This document shows positions 9,527 to 18,342 of a stretch of 64,000 nucleotides of DNA, in pieces. Positions within the stretch are counted from its first letter, which is position 1. Every line of letters starts with the position of its first letter. A model generated the notes under the pieces. It ran no database searches, was not told where the DNA came from, and saw nothing but the letters and a program-made list of their open reading frames with translations. Position numbers and translations under genes: made by a program. The stretch comes from Paenibacillus lupini (GTDB lineage: Bacteria; Bacillota; Bacilli; Paenibacillales; Paenibacillaceae), in the NCBI RefSeq assembly GCF_011761355.1, contig NZ_JAASRW010000002.1, forward strand, positions 248,001 through 312,000. Direction: 5' to 3'.

Positions 9527-10567
9527 ATGAAGCAAGTTACCGTATACGATATAGCCAAAGAAGCCAAAGTATCTGTTGCTACGGTCTCCCGGGTGCTTAA
9601 TGACACTGCTCCTGTACGCGCTTCCACGCGGGAGAAAGTCGAAGCGATTATGCAGAAATATCAGTTCCAGCCTAACGCGAATGCGAGGAGCTTACTGAAG
9701 AAAGAGACGGGGATTATTGGCGTTATATTGCCGGATATTACGAACCCCTTTTTCCCTGAGGTGTTTTCCGGTGCAGAGCAGGAGGGGCGAGAGTTCGGAC
9801 ATACCTTTTTCCTTTGTAATACCATTGGCCTACATGACAAGGAATCTGAATTTCTAACCATGATGCAGGAAAAACGGGTGGACGGCATTATCTTTATGGG
9901 CGGGCGTATCAACTTGAAGGATTGTAAGCCAGCTTTAATTCAAGAGGTCGTCGAGCATGCGCAGAAAATTCCTTTGGTGCTCGTGAACGGGAATCTCAAG
10001 GATTCCGGTTTAACACGTGTAATTACGGATGAATATGCGGGCACTGTTCTTGCTGTCAAACATTTGATCGACATCGGCCATACGAAGATCGGATTTATCG
10101 GCGGCGAGAGTCATATGTCTACCACAGCGGTGAAAATTCGGGCATACAAGAAGACGATCAAGGATGCCGGATTGCAGCTGCATGAGGAATGGATCCTGCC
10201 GGGCAGCTTCTCGGTAGATTCGGGGCGTGAACAAATGGAGGCTTTATTGAAGTTAACAGATAAGCCTACAGCTGTCTGCTGTGTGAATGATTTTACTGCT
10301 ATTGGTGCTATTAAGGCAGCCGTTGAACAAGGTCTGCGTGTGCCGGATGATATTTCGATCGTTGGGTTTGATGATATTCCGTTAGCTCATCATGTTATTC
10401 CAGAATTAACTACGGTCTCGCAGCAAGCGAATAGTCTTGGACGTACAGCGGTTCGAGTGCTGCGGGAGCTTATGAGTAAAGAAAAGGTCAAGAAGGTGTA
10501 CTCGCTGGAGCCGGAGCTTGTCATTAGACAAAGTACGGCACCAGTAACAGATGGATATAAGATTTAA
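9527..10567 (+). CDS. LacI-family transcriptional regulator
   Basis: The 346-residue protein starts with a textbook LacI helix-turn-helix (VTVYDIAKEAKVSVATVSRVLN, residues 4-25) and hinge, followed by a periplasmic-binding-protein-like effector domain (GVILPDITNPFF, FIGGES, VPDDISIVGFDD). It would bind DNA as a dimer and respond to a sugar. GAAGGG lies about 9 bases before the ATG, and TATAAT at 9484-9489 gives its own promoter. It follows the arabinogalactan genes directly. LacI-type 14-bp palindromes lie before this gene, before both GH30 genes and before the GH43_24 gene at 37.5 kb, making it the best candidate for their common repressor. Effector (galactose, galactobiose or arabinose) is unknown. 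Confidence 0.9.
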   Translation: MKQVTVYDIAKEAKVSVATVSRVLNDTAPVRASTREKVEAIMQKYQFQPNANARSLLKKETGIIGVILPDITNPFFPEVFSGAEQEGREFGHTFFLCNTIGLHDKESEFLTMMQEKRVDGIIFMGGRINLKDCKPALIQEVVEHAQKIPLVLVNGNLKDSGLTRVITDEYAGTVLAVKHLIDIGHTKIGFIGGESHMSTTAVKIRAYKKTIKDAGLQLHEEWILPGSFSVDSGREQMEALLKLTDKPTAVCCVNDFTAIGAIKAAVEQGLRVPDDISIVGFDDIPLAHHVIPELTTVSQQANSLGRTAVRVLRELMSKEKVKKVYSLEPELVIRQSTAPVTDGYKI

Positions 10568-10585
10568 AAAAACAGCGGTAGTAGA

Positions 10586-10629
10586 AAATCGCCTTCACCT
10601 GATTAGTATTCCCAGGGTGGAGGCGATTT
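10586..10629. terminator. Bidirectional terminator between lacI and tetR genes
   Basis: A 14-bp stem, AAATCGCCTTCACC with GGTGGAGGCGATTT and one wobble, lies between the convergent genes. It is A-rich on the left and T-rich on the right, so it can serve both strands. Confidence 0.7.
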
Positions 10630-10637
10630 ACATGTCG

Positions 10638-11231
10638 TTATTCTGTGTTATCTTCAAGCTTGCGCAGCATAAGAAACTGCTTGGCAAGAAACATTGGGGT
10701 ATAGGGCATGTCCACCCGAAGCCAAGACACGATTGTTCCAATTAAGGCAGCTGAACTGTACCAGACGGCAATATCTTTCTGAATATTGTTTTTGGTAACA
10801 AAAGAGCTGTTTCCCCGCTTTTCGATTCCATCCGAGATGAGTTTAGTCAACAGTCTCAATAATCGATCTGTAAAGATTGTTGTACGATGGGATGCAAGAA
10901 TGACCTTATAAAATTTCGAATGCTCCGCAATATGTTCGAGTAAATTAACAAGCAAAGTAGAATTAATTAATTCCGGTGAATCTGATTTTACAGTTGATTG
11001 ATCCAATACGCGATGAATATCGTCAATCATGTCATCTGCCATCTTGTCCAGCATATCCGGGATGTCCTTATAATGAAGGTAAAAAGTGACGCGGTTAATT
11101 GTAGCGCGCTCTGCAAGGCGATTGACAGAAATCTTCTCTATCTCCATCTCCTCTAGCAGCTCAATAAAAGCATCTCTAAGCAGCTGGCGTGTCCGTAGAA
11201 TACGAGGATCTGTCCGAGTTGTTTTGTCCAT
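10638..11231 (-). CDS. TetR/AcrR-family repressor
   Basis: The 197-residue protein has an N-terminal TetR helix-turn-helix (TRQLLRDAFIELLEE, then ISVNRLAERATINRVTFYLHYKD, residues about 12-55) and a helical C-terminal ligand and dimerisation domain of the TetR_C_7-like type. It is divergently transcribed from an MFS multidrug-type exporter with 232 bp between the starts. That space contains two inverted repeats suited to a TetR dimer. The usual arrangement is repression of the exporter, relieved by its substrate. It ends against the bidirectional terminator. No sign of decay. Confidence 0.88.
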   Translation of the reverse strand: MDKTTRTDPRILRTRQLLRDAFIELLEEMEIEKISVNRLAERATINRVTFYLHYKDIPDMLDKMADDMIDDIHRVLDQSTVKSDSPELINSTLLVNLLEHIAEHSKFYKVILASHRTTIFTDRLLRLLTKLISDGIEKRGNSSFVTKNNIQKDIAVWYSSAALIGTIVSWLRVDMPYTPMFLAKQFLMLRKLEDNTE

Positions 11232-11318
11232 TGATCAAATTCCTTTCTTTTAGTAGTAATTCCTTTAGTTGTGAACTACAATTTCATTTTTAATGTATTA
11301 TTTTCGAAGGATAAACTA

Positions 11319-11338
11319 CAGTTATTTGTGTAACTGTC
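11319..11338. promoter_or_regulatory. Inverted repeat, candidate TetR operator (site 1)
   Basis: ACAGTTA and TAACTGT are perfect 7-bp arms separated by 6 bp in the tetR-MFS divergent space. Size and position suit a TetR-type operator. Confidence 0.5.
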
Positions 11339-11371
11339 TACTAATTTACACTTTTGAATGGAATCGTCGCT

Positions 11372-11399
11372 TGTAAAGAAGGCGCCACGAGCTATAATT
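11372..11399 (+). promoter_or_regulatory. Promoter of the MFS exporter gene
   Basis: TTGTAA (11372-11377), a 16-bp spacer and TATAAT (11394-11399). A second inverted repeat, TACAATGT (11407-11414) and ACGTTGTA (11426-11433), lies just downstream of the -10 and could bind the neighbouring TetR protein. Confidence 0.5.
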
Positions 11400-11472
11400 T
11401 AATTTATACAATGTTCACTATACGACACGTTGTAAATTTAGTCTAGAGAGACAAGAAAGAAGGATGGAGCGG

Positions 11473-12972
11473 TTGAGTAAAAGTTTAAATTCAAGCGGCA
11501 GTTCTATCAAGAAGGGGCCAATTTTATTCGTCTTGATTATAGGCGCCTTTATTTCGACGCTGAACCAAACGATTATGAGTGTTGCAGGTCCAGAATTGAT
11601 GAACGATTTCAGTATTTCGGCGGCAACGGTACAATGGCTGACAACGGGTTATATGTTGGTCAACGGTATTTTAATCCCGATTACTGCTTTTCTAATGCAG
11701 CGATTTACGACGCGTGAGTTATTCCAGACGTCGATGATTTTATTCCTTATCGGTACCATTGTATCGGCTATTGCAACTGATTTTAATGTACTGCTAATCG
11801 GTCGGTTAATTCAGGCGGCTGGTGCTGGTATTATTATGCCTCTTATGATGACGGTTATCTTGACCTTGTTCCCTCCTGAGAAGCGGGGCGGTGCAATGGG
11901 ATTGGTTGGTACTGCAATTATTTTCGCCCCGGCGATTGGACCAACTCTTGCTGGCTGGGTTCTGGAGAACTATAAATGGGAAATGATGTTCTACGGTATG
12001 ATCCCGCTTGCAGTTATTGTTATAGTGTGCGGTTATATCTTCCTTACCAATGTATCGGAACGTTCTTATCCTAAGGTTGATGTCGTTAGTATTATCTTGT
12101 CCACTATTGGTTTTGGTGCAGTATTATTTGGCTTCAGTCGGGCAAGTAGTGCCGGATGGGATAGCGTAGAAGTACTATTGTCGATTATCGTGGGCCTTTT
12201 ATCTCTGGGGCTGTTTACTTGGCGGCAGTTGACCTCAAGCAATCCGCTTCTTGAGCTTCGTGTCTTCAAGTACAATATGTATTCCTTAACAACCTTCATC
12301 AACATTGCCATTACTATGGTTATGTATGCAGATATGATACTGCTTCCGTTGTATCTGCAAAATGCACGTGGTTATACAGCTATGGAATCGGGTCTGCTCT
12401 TGCTTCCTGGCGCGCTTGTCATGGGCTTACTGATGCCAATAACAGGTAGACTGTTTGATAAATTCGGAGCGAAATGGCTGTCGATAGCGGGTATGGTTGT
12501 TGTCATTGCTACAACACTTGGTTTCATTAACTTGACAGATTCAACCTCCTATACGTATTTGGTGCTTATGTCTACAGGCCGCAGAATTGGCATGGCGCTT
12601 CTGATGATGCCAGTTCAAACGGCAGGACTCAACCAATTGCCTAACCGTCTGAATGCGCATGGTACAGCAATTTCCAATACAATCAGACAGGTAGCTGGTG
12701 CGATTGGTACATCGTTGCTCGTTACCATCCTGACGACCCAAACGAAATCGCATTTAACGGATGCGATGGCATCTGGTGCAACAGAAGGTGTGTCGCAACA
12801 GCAAATGATTACGAACGCTACGATCAGTGGTATGAATGATGCTTATCTGGTTATCGTAGGTATTGGTGTTGTAGGTCTCTTGCTCACCTTCTTCCTTAAA
12901 CGTGTTCCACAAGCAACAGAGGAGAAAAGCACAGACACAATAGTAAATAAAGCTGCTGTTCAAAAAGGTTAA
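11473..12972 (+). CDS. MFS drug exporter, DHA2 (14-TM, EmrB/QacA) family
   Basis: The product is a polytopic membrane protein with about 14 hydrophobic helices. It has DHA2-type motifs: an early LNQTIMSVAGPELMNDF segment, the GRLIQAAGAG motif C-like region and GPTLAGWVLENYKWEMMF. It should export small hydrophobic or cationic compounds using the proton gradient. An ATG at 11464 opens the frame but lies directly on AAGG with no spacing. The in-frame TTG at 11473 has AAGGATGGAG about 4-8 bases upstream and is preferred, giving 499 residues. It is divergent from a TetR gene and ends with a strong terminator. It has no evident link to polysaccharide use. Substrate cannot be inferred. Confidence 0.87.
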   Translation: MSKSLNSSGSSIKKGPILFVLIIGAFISTLNQTIMSVAGPELMNDFSISAATVQWLTTGYMLVNGILIPITAFLMQRFTTRELFQTSMILFLIGTIVSAIATDFNVLLIGRLIQAAGAGIIMPLMMTVILTLFPPEKRGGAMGLVGTAIIFAPAIGPTLAGWVLENYKWEMMFYGMIPLAVIVIVCGYIFLTNVSERSYPKVDVVSIILSTIGFGAVLFGFSRASSAGWDSVEVLLSIIVGLLSLGLFTWRQLTSSNPLLELRVFKYNMYSLTTFINIAITMVMYADMILLPLYLQNARGYTAMESGLLLLPGALVMGLLMPITGRLFDKFGAKWLSIAGMVVVIATTLGFINLTDSTSYTYLVLMSTGRRIGMALLMMPVQTAGLNQLPNRLNAHGTAISNTIRQVAGAIGTSLLVTILTTQTKSHLTDAMASGATEGVSQQQMITNATISGMNDAYLVIVGIGVVGLLLTFFLKRVPQATEEKSTDTIVNKAAVQKG

Positions 12973-12984
12973 TAGAAGATTTAG

Positions 12985-13015
12985 AAGAGCTGTCCTCGTG
13001 GGCAGCTCTTTTTTT
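12985..13015 (+). terminator. Rho-independent terminator after MFS gene
   Basis: AAGAGCTGTCC and GGGCAGCTCTT form a GC-containing stem with a TCGT-region loop and run into seven or more T residues. Confidence 0.85.
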
Positions 13016-13161
13016 ATACCGTTTTGTCCTCCACTTTTACGACGTTTCCTGCTTTAGGCCGTAGTCCACAATCTTTTCGGGTGGTATAATAAAACAGTTA
13101 AAGAGGCTTTTTCCATCCTTTCCGTATGGTAGCTTGTTATTGGAACGAAAGGTGGCATCCC

Positions 13162-15426
13162 GTGAAAAAGAACCGCATGAACCTGCTGATTCAGCATCTT
13201 GTCTCTTATCTGCTGGTGCTCTTGTTTCCTGTACTGATCATATTAGCTTACTATTACCCACATTCTACAGCTGTCGTCAAACAGAAGGAGATGGACTGGA
13301 ACACTCATCTGACAGAGCAAGTTATGAATTCTATGGATACGTTTACGCGTTATGTGTACAATTTGCCGTTCGAGCTCGTGAAGAACCGGGAGATCAAATT
13401 GTACAATACCGATGACAGAGACTATCAGCGGGTAATGATTGCTAATGAAATGCGCAAATATAATGCAACAGACGGCTTTATTGACAATACGCTGCTGTAT
13501 CTGAAAAACATGGGTTATTTATTCGCCAAAACAGGAAGCGCTTACAAAGAAGAGGATTTCTCGAAGCCGGGTATTGGATATTACTACGAGAATTGGCCGC
13601 AAAAACAGATGTTTGCACAGCTCAGTCATTTGAAAGCACCTATCGTGAGGCCAGTAGAGGATGTTATCATACCGGGCAGTAATCATGTCCGTATGCTTAC
13701 CTTTGCGCTTCCGCTGCCGATTGGCGGCTATGAAACTCCAGGAGCTGTTCTCATCATGGTTCGTGAGGATACGATAATCCGTATGCTTAATTCCATGTCT
13801 GAGATGTACAGCGGCAACTTTTTTATTATAGACACCGATGGACGCTCCTTGTTGTCTTCTAACCAGTCAGCTTACATTCCGGCAGATGAGCTTCAAGAAT
13901 TTCTATCAGGTCTTGTAGAGAATGGGGAAGGAGCCGGCTTGTATAAAAAGGATGGTCATTCCTTTATCGTCTCTCACACCGTCTCGGATAAAAATGGATG
14001 GCAATACGTTAGTGTGCTGCCTGTGACCGAAATGCTGCAGGGCATTCAGTCTGTGCAGCGTAACACAATCCTGCTTATTGGTTTAATGCTGCTGCTTGAG
14101 TTTTTGATCATCTACATATCCATCCGCCGAAATTATCAACCGATCAAACGGCTGGTCGATTTCGCTGCCAACTTATTCGAGACAGTGGAGCGGAAGCCAA
14201 TGAATGAGTTTGAGACCATCCGTTATGCACTTGGCGAGCTTGTATCAGCCAACAGCTCATTAGATGCCCGGGTGAAGCAGACGATGCGGGATAATTTATT
14301 GTTTGAGCTGGTCAGCGGGAAGACAGCATACGGACAGGAATATCTCGAGCAAGCCCTTACATATGGCATTGAATTTCCATATCACTCGATTGCAGTGGCT
14401 GTTATCGCAATGGATTCGTCTGTAAGTGATGACTGTACAGCCGAATATTTACGTTCAATTGAAGGAAGACATTCAGACGAGATGACAGGCTATATGCTTA
14501 AGAGTATTTACAGTCATGAAATGATCTTCGTATGCTCACATGAGCTCTCTTATTCCATTAAACCATTCTTAATAGAGCTTTGCAGGGAGCTGGAAGAAAA
14601 GACGGAAGCCAAGGTTCATATAGGCATTGGAGTAACCACCAAGCCAGACACGACAGATACTGTCCATGTTGCTTATTTGCAGGCGATGCGGGCTATCGAG
14701 CATTTGCGGCTGCGCGGCGGTAATCCTGTACTCGTATTTGATGAACTTGATTCACCCAAAGCCGGGTCGATTTCCTATTTCGCTGAGCTGCTGCAATCGC
14801 TAGAACTGGCGATTCTTAAGAATGATGCGGGGTCTGTCCAGAATATTACGGAGCGAATTAATTGCCAGCTTAGAAGTGAGGGAATGCCGCCTCATATGGT
14901 AAGAAGTGTATATATTAACACGGTGAGTGCCCTTCTAAATGGTCTTCAGCGGTTTGGCCCTAATGATGATGGATTGCTTAGACTTACCGATACAGCTTAT
15001 CAGTACCGTTATACGGTTGAACAGATGACCGGTATTATCAGCGACAGTTGTACACGGCTCTGTGGAATCATTCAGAACATGCTCCCGACTGTGCGCCATG
15101 CATCACAAGAAGAGATAACCGACTTTATTGAGCAAAGGGGATTACATGCCGATTTTTCCCTCCAGCTCATCGCCGATCACTTCACGATGTCTGCTTCGAA
15201 TTTCAGTCATCATTTCAAAAAAACGATGGGTCAGAATTTTAAAGAATACATTGATGTATTCCGTATTCAGACCTCCATTCAACTTCTGAGGAGTACGAAT
15301 CAGACGCTGGATGCTGTTGCGCAGCAGACGGGTTTCTCCAATACCTCAAGCTTTATTCGCTGCTTCAAAAAAATCGTAGGAACAACTCCAGGGCAGTACC
15401 GGGAAACGCATAAGCTTATTTCCTGA
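13162..15426 (+). CDS. Membrane-anchored AraC-family regulator (one-component sensor)
   Basis: An N-terminal transmembrane helix (LLIQHLVSYLLVLLFPVLII), an extracellular sensor of about 270 residues, a second helix near residue 300 (NTILLIGLMLLLEFLIIYISI), a linker, and a C-terminal AraC/XylS double helix-turn-helix (IADHFTMSASNFSHHFKK ... AVAQQTGFSNTSSFIRCFKK). This architecture senses a sugar outside the cell and activates a nearby ABC importer. The frame opens with an ATG at 13126 lacking a ribosome site. GTG at 13162 has GAAAGGTGG 5-6 bases upstream and places the membrane helix at the N-terminus, so it is preferred (754 residues). An extended -10 (TGGTATAAT, ending 13090) precedes it. 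It is followed by a terminator and then the arabinan-type importer, its probable target. Confidence 0.88.
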   Translation: MKKNRMNLLIQHLVSYLLVLLFPVLIILAYYYPHSTAVVKQKEMDWNTHLTEQVMNSMDTFTRYVYNLPFELVKNREIKLYNTDDRDYQRVMIANEMRKYNATDGFIDNTLLYLKNMGYLFAKTGSAYKEEDFSKPGIGYYYENWPQKQMFAQLSHLKAPIVRPVEDVIIPGSNHVRMLTFALPLPIGGYETPGAVLIMVREDTIIRMLNSMSEMYSGNFFIIDTDGRSLLSSNQSAYIPADELQEFLSGLVENGEGAGLYKKDGHSFIVSHTVSDKNGWQYVSVLPVTEMLQGIQSVQRNTILLIGLMLLLEFLIIYISIRRNYQPIKRLVDFAANLFETVERKPMNEFETIRYALGELVSANSSLDARVKQTMRDNLLFELVSGKTAYGQEYLEQALTYGIEFPYHSIAVAVIAMDSSVSDDCTAEYLRSIEGRHSDEMTGYMLKSIYSHEMIFVCSHELSYSIKPFLIELCRELEEKTEAKVHIGIGVTTKPDTTDTVHVAYLQAMRAIEHLRLRGGNPVLVFDELDSPKAGSISYFAELLQSLELAILKNDAGSVQNITERINCQLRSEGMPPHMVRSVYINTVSALLNGLQRFGPNDDGLLRLTDTAYQYRYTVEQMTGIISDSCTRLCGIIQNMLPTVRHASQEEITDFIEQRGLHADFSLQLIADHFTMSASNFSHHFKKTMGQNFKEYIDVFRIQTSIQLLRSTNQTLDAVAQQTGFSNTSSFIRCFKKIVGTTPGQYRETHKLIS

Positions 15427-15451
15427 CTTGAAGTTGCTGCTGTATACCCCG

Positions 15452-15485
15452 GCCTGCCGAATTGATCGGCAGGCTTTCTGTTTGT
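15452..15485 (+). terminator. Terminator after membrane AraC gene
   Basis: A 9-bp GC-rich stem, GCCTGCCGA with TCGGCAGGC around loop ATTGA, is followed by TTTCTGTTTG. Confidence 0.75.
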
Positions 15486-15498
15486 TTAGTGGCAAGGG

Positions 15499-15552
15499 GC
15501 AATTTTTGAAGATATACAATAATTGAATTTAGCAAACGCTTTCAAAAATTGC
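15499..15552 (+). promoter_or_regulatory. 12-bp perfect inverted repeat flanking the importer's control region
   Basis: GCAATTTTTGAA (15499-15510) and TTCAAAAATTGC (15541-15552) are exact reverse complements separated by 30 bp. They flank a TACAAT hexamer (15515-15520), and the right arm overlaps the cre. Candidate site for the AraC-type activator encoded upstream. Confidence 0.5.
15531..15544 (-). promoter_or_regulatory. Catabolite-responsive element (cre)
   Basis: Read on the minus strand the site is TGAAAGCGTTTGCT, matching the Bacillus cre consensus TGWAARCGYTWNCW at every position. It lies about 150 bp before the binding-protein gene, so CcpA repression of the importer by preferred sugars is likely. 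Confidence 0.7.
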
Positions 15553-15692
15553 TGATCGTTCGAATACTGTCCGTATACGGCTTCGTGCTGATGAGATTAG
15601 AGTGATTGTACCGGGAGCCAAAGTCCTGGCGCAGCGCTTCAGACTGATGCTGCTGCAAGTTATTAAACTTACTTATATGAGGGGGCAATGAC

Positions 15693-17324
15693 ATGCGGAA
15701 AAAAGTAGTCAGTTTCATCTCCGTCCTGCTGGCGGCAACGACAATGATGTCAGCATGCAGCAACTCGGGCGGCAACAATGGTAATGGCAATACGAATACG
15801 GGAAGTAGTCCAACGGCTAACAGTTCCACAGGTACGGACAGTGGGAAGAAAGTTAAGCTGACCGCCATTATGACGAAGCATCCTTTGACGAAACCTCTCA
15901 AAGAAATGGAATGGCTGCAGCAAGTAGAAGACAAAGCAGGGGTCGAGATCGAATGGCAGGAAATTACGGCTGACTGGGATCAGAAGAAGGGGACAATGCT
16001 GGCGAGCGGCGATGTACCTGATCTCTTTATTGGTCCAAACGTGATCACCGATGCGGACTTCGCACAATTCCAAGGCTTGTTCCAAGATCTGTCCGGTATG
16101 CTGGATCAAGCACCTAATGTTACGGCGATGTTCGAAGCGAAGCCGGAGACGAAGAAGATTGCCGAGCAGTCGGACGGAAAAATCTTTGGTCTACCGAAAT
16201 ATCAGCGTTATTGGCCATCTACGGCTTCACGTATGTACATTAACCAGAAGTGGCTCGATAATCTGAGTCTGAGCATGCCTACAACGTGGGATGAATTATA
16301 TGATGTGCTTGTTGCATTCAAAGAAAAGGATGCAAATGGCAACGGTGATCCAAATGATGAAATTCCGATGGACTGGCCGGGCGGAATCGGCGGTTATTTC
16401 AACGCTGCTTATTTACTGAGCGGTACGGGGATGACCCTTACAGATGGCAGTCCGCAAGGCTACTTTGTTGAAGATGGTAAAGTGAAAAACTTTCTCGTTG
16501 ATGAGCGCTACAAGACGATGGTTACCTTCTTGAACAAGCTGAATAAAGCAGGTCTCATTAATCCGGAAGTATTCACGCATGATTATACGAAATACCAGTC
16601 CGTTGCCCGCGGCGAAGGGGATATGGCGAAGGTTGGTTTTACGTTCGGATGGGTAGCCTCCGACCGGTTCGGCGAGCAGCTTGCTCCGCAATACACCTCG
16701 ATGTCGCCAATAAAAGCTACTCCGGACAGTGCAGTATCTTGGAGCTATGACTATAACTCTTTGAACTATGGTATCAACCAAATTGTGATGTCAGCCAAAT
16801 CGAAAAACAAGGAAGCGGTTATGCGCTTCATTAACGAGCTGTACGCTCCTGATATGGGGATGCAGGTTCTCTTCGGATCCCTTGGACCAAACATTAAGGA
16901 TAACGGAGATGGCAGCTATAGTGTACTGCCGCCGGCTGATACGAAAATGGATCCAGGTACATGGAAATGGACATCTACGATGGCTGATAACGGTGCTTTC
17001 TATATCCCGGATACACTTCAATTGACGCTTGGCAAAGATATGCAGGAGGTTCTTGAGCAATCGAAGCCAATTGACGCCATTCAGATCGACGTAGATAATG
17101 ACGTCTTCCCAGGTTTCCTCAAATATTCGAGTGCAGACAACAGCACGATGGGACTCAATAATACGAATGTCATGAATCTGGCGAATACCAACTTTGCCAA
17201 ATGGGTTACAAAAGGCGGCATCGAATCAGATTGGGACAGCTATGTGAAGGAAAGCGAGAAAGCAGGTCTCAAGCAAAATCTTGAAATTATGCAGAAATAC
17301 TACGACGAATACAAAAAGCAATAA
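15693..17324 (+). CDS. ABC sugar-binding lipoprotein (LplA-type, family 1)
   Basis: The 543-residue protein has a lipoprotein signal peptide with lipobox MSAC (Cys22), then an Asn/Gly/Ser/Thr-rich tether to about residue 50, then a family 1 extracellular solute-binding fold (VPDLFIGPN, TWDELYDVLVAFKEKDANGNG, GDMAKVGFTFGW). It would be anchored on the outer face of the membrane to capture oligosaccharides for the two permeases that follow. GAGGGGGCA precedes the ATG. The secreted GH43 endo-arabinanase at the end of the same operon makes arabino-oligosaccharides the likely ligand. A hairpin without a T tract after the gene may favour binding-protein mRNA over permease mRNA. As with other importers of this type, the ATPase is not encoded locally. 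Confidence 0.88.
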   Translation: MRKKVVSFISVLLAATTMMSACSNSGGNNGNGNTNTGSSPTANSSTGTDSGKKVKLTAIMTKHPLTKPLKEMEWLQQVEDKAGVEIEWQEITADWDQKKGTMLASGDVPDLFIGPNVITDADFAQFQGLFQDLSGMLDQAPNVTAMFEAKPETKKIAEQSDGKIFGLPKYQRYWPSTASRMYINQKWLDNLSLSMPTTWDELYDVLVAFKEKDANGNGDPNDEIPMDWPGGIGGYFNAAYLLSGTGMTLTDGSPQGYFVEDGKVKNFLVDERYKTMVTFLNKLNKAGLINPEVFTHDYTKYQSVARGEGDMAKVGFTFGWVASDRFGEQLAPQYTSMSPIKATPDSAVSWSYDYNSLNYGINQIVMSAKSKNKEAVMRFINELYAPDMGMQVLFGSLGPNIKDNGDGSYSVLPPADTKMDPGTWKWTSTMADNGAFYIPDTLQLTLGKDMQEVLEQSKPIDAIQIDVDNDVFPGFLKYSSADNSTMGLNNTNVMNLANTNFAKWVTKGGIESDWDSYVKESEKAGLKQNLEIMQKYYDEYKKQ

Positions 17325-17332
17325 CAAGCAGG

Positions 17333-17372
17333 GGATCTGCTATGCGGCTTTCCAGAGCGGCGTAGCAGATCC
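17333..17372 (+). promoter_or_regulatory. Intercistronic hairpin between binding protein and permease
   Basis: A 13-bp stem, GGATCTGCTATGC with GCGTAGCAGATCC and one wobble, has a 14-nt loop and no following T run. It is placed to stabilise the upstream mRNA or reduce read-through rather than to end the operon. Confidence 0.55.
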
Positions 17373-17398
17373 GGCATGTTAAGGAGGGATATCAGCCT

Positions 17399-18313
17399 AT
17401 GCGAACACGTGGAGGAGGACTTCGGACATTACGGCGGGATTATCAGCTTTGGATCATGATCGCGCCTGCTATTGCCGCTGTTCTAATCTTTAACTATATT
17501 CCGATGTACGGGATCCAGCTTTCGTTCCGGGACTTTGATTTTTCGAAAGGTCTGACCGGTGGCGAGTGGCGTGGCCTAGACTATTTCCGGCAATTTATTG
17601 ACAGTTATCTATTCTCGGATTTGATGCGCAACACGTTTCTGATCAGCCTAGCGACGATTATCGTTGGGTTTCCAGCACCTATTATCCTCGCTTTAATCTT
17701 GAATCAGATCCGCCGTAAGCGGATGAAAACGTTGATGCAGACGACCGTTTATTTGCCGCATTTTATATCTATTATCGTGCTCGTTGGGATGATGAACGTT
17801 CTGATGTCACCGGAGACGGGTGTCATCGGTTATATGATGAAGGGACTTGGCTTAGGTCATATCAACTTGATCGCCTCAACCAATACGTTTATTCCGGTCT
17901 ATGTACTCTCAGATATTTGGCAGCATTGCGGCTGGAACAGCATTATTTATTTGGCAGCGCTGTCAACAGTTGATCCGCAGCTATATGATTCGGCCAAGAT
18001 TGACGGCGCGAGCAGATGGCAGCTTATCCGGAATGTAGATATTCCTGCTCTAATCCCAACAATCCTTATCCTGTTCATTCTTAGTATGGGGAATATCCTT
18101 AGCACCGGCTTTGAGAAAATCTTCTTGATGCAAAACTCGCTTAATTTGCCCGTCTCAGAGGTAATTTCCACCTATGTGTATAAGATCGGGATCATATCCA
18201 ATCAATTCAGCTATGCTTCTGCTATCGGGCTCTTTAACACGGTCATTAACTTCGTATTCTTGTTTGCGATGAACGCCATATCGAAGAAGATGTCTAATAC
18301 AAGCTTGTATTAA
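17399..18313 (+). CDS. ABC sugar permease, LplB type
   Basis: The 304-residue integral membrane protein has about six hydrophobic helices and the binding-protein-dependent permease motif (EAA-like loop YDSAKIDGASRWQLIRNVDIPAL). The N-terminus LWIMIAPAIAAVLIFNYIPMYGIQLSFRDF is the LplB signature. It pairs with the YtcP-type permease 29 bp downstream to form the channel for the lipoprotein encoded upstream. AAGGAGGGATATCAGCCT gives the ribosome site. The MsmX-like ATPase expected for this class is absent from the window. Confidence 0.9.
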   Translation: MRTRGGGLRTLRRDYQLWIMIAPAIAAVLIFNYIPMYGIQLSFRDFDFSKGLTGGEWRGLDYFRQFIDSYLFSDLMRNTFLISLATIIVGFPAPIILALILNQIRRKRMKTLMQTTVYLPHFISIIVLVGMMNVLMSPETGVIGYMMKGLGLGHINLIASTNTFIPVYVLSDIWQHCGWNSIIYLAALSTVDPQLYDSAKIDGASRWQLIRNVDIPALIPTILILFILSMGNILSTGFEKIFLMQNSLNLPVSEVISTYVYKIGIISNQFSYASAIGLFNTVINFVFLFAMNAISKKMSNTSLY

Positions 18314-18342
18314 GACAGTTCTCGGAAAGGAGGGGGTCTACC

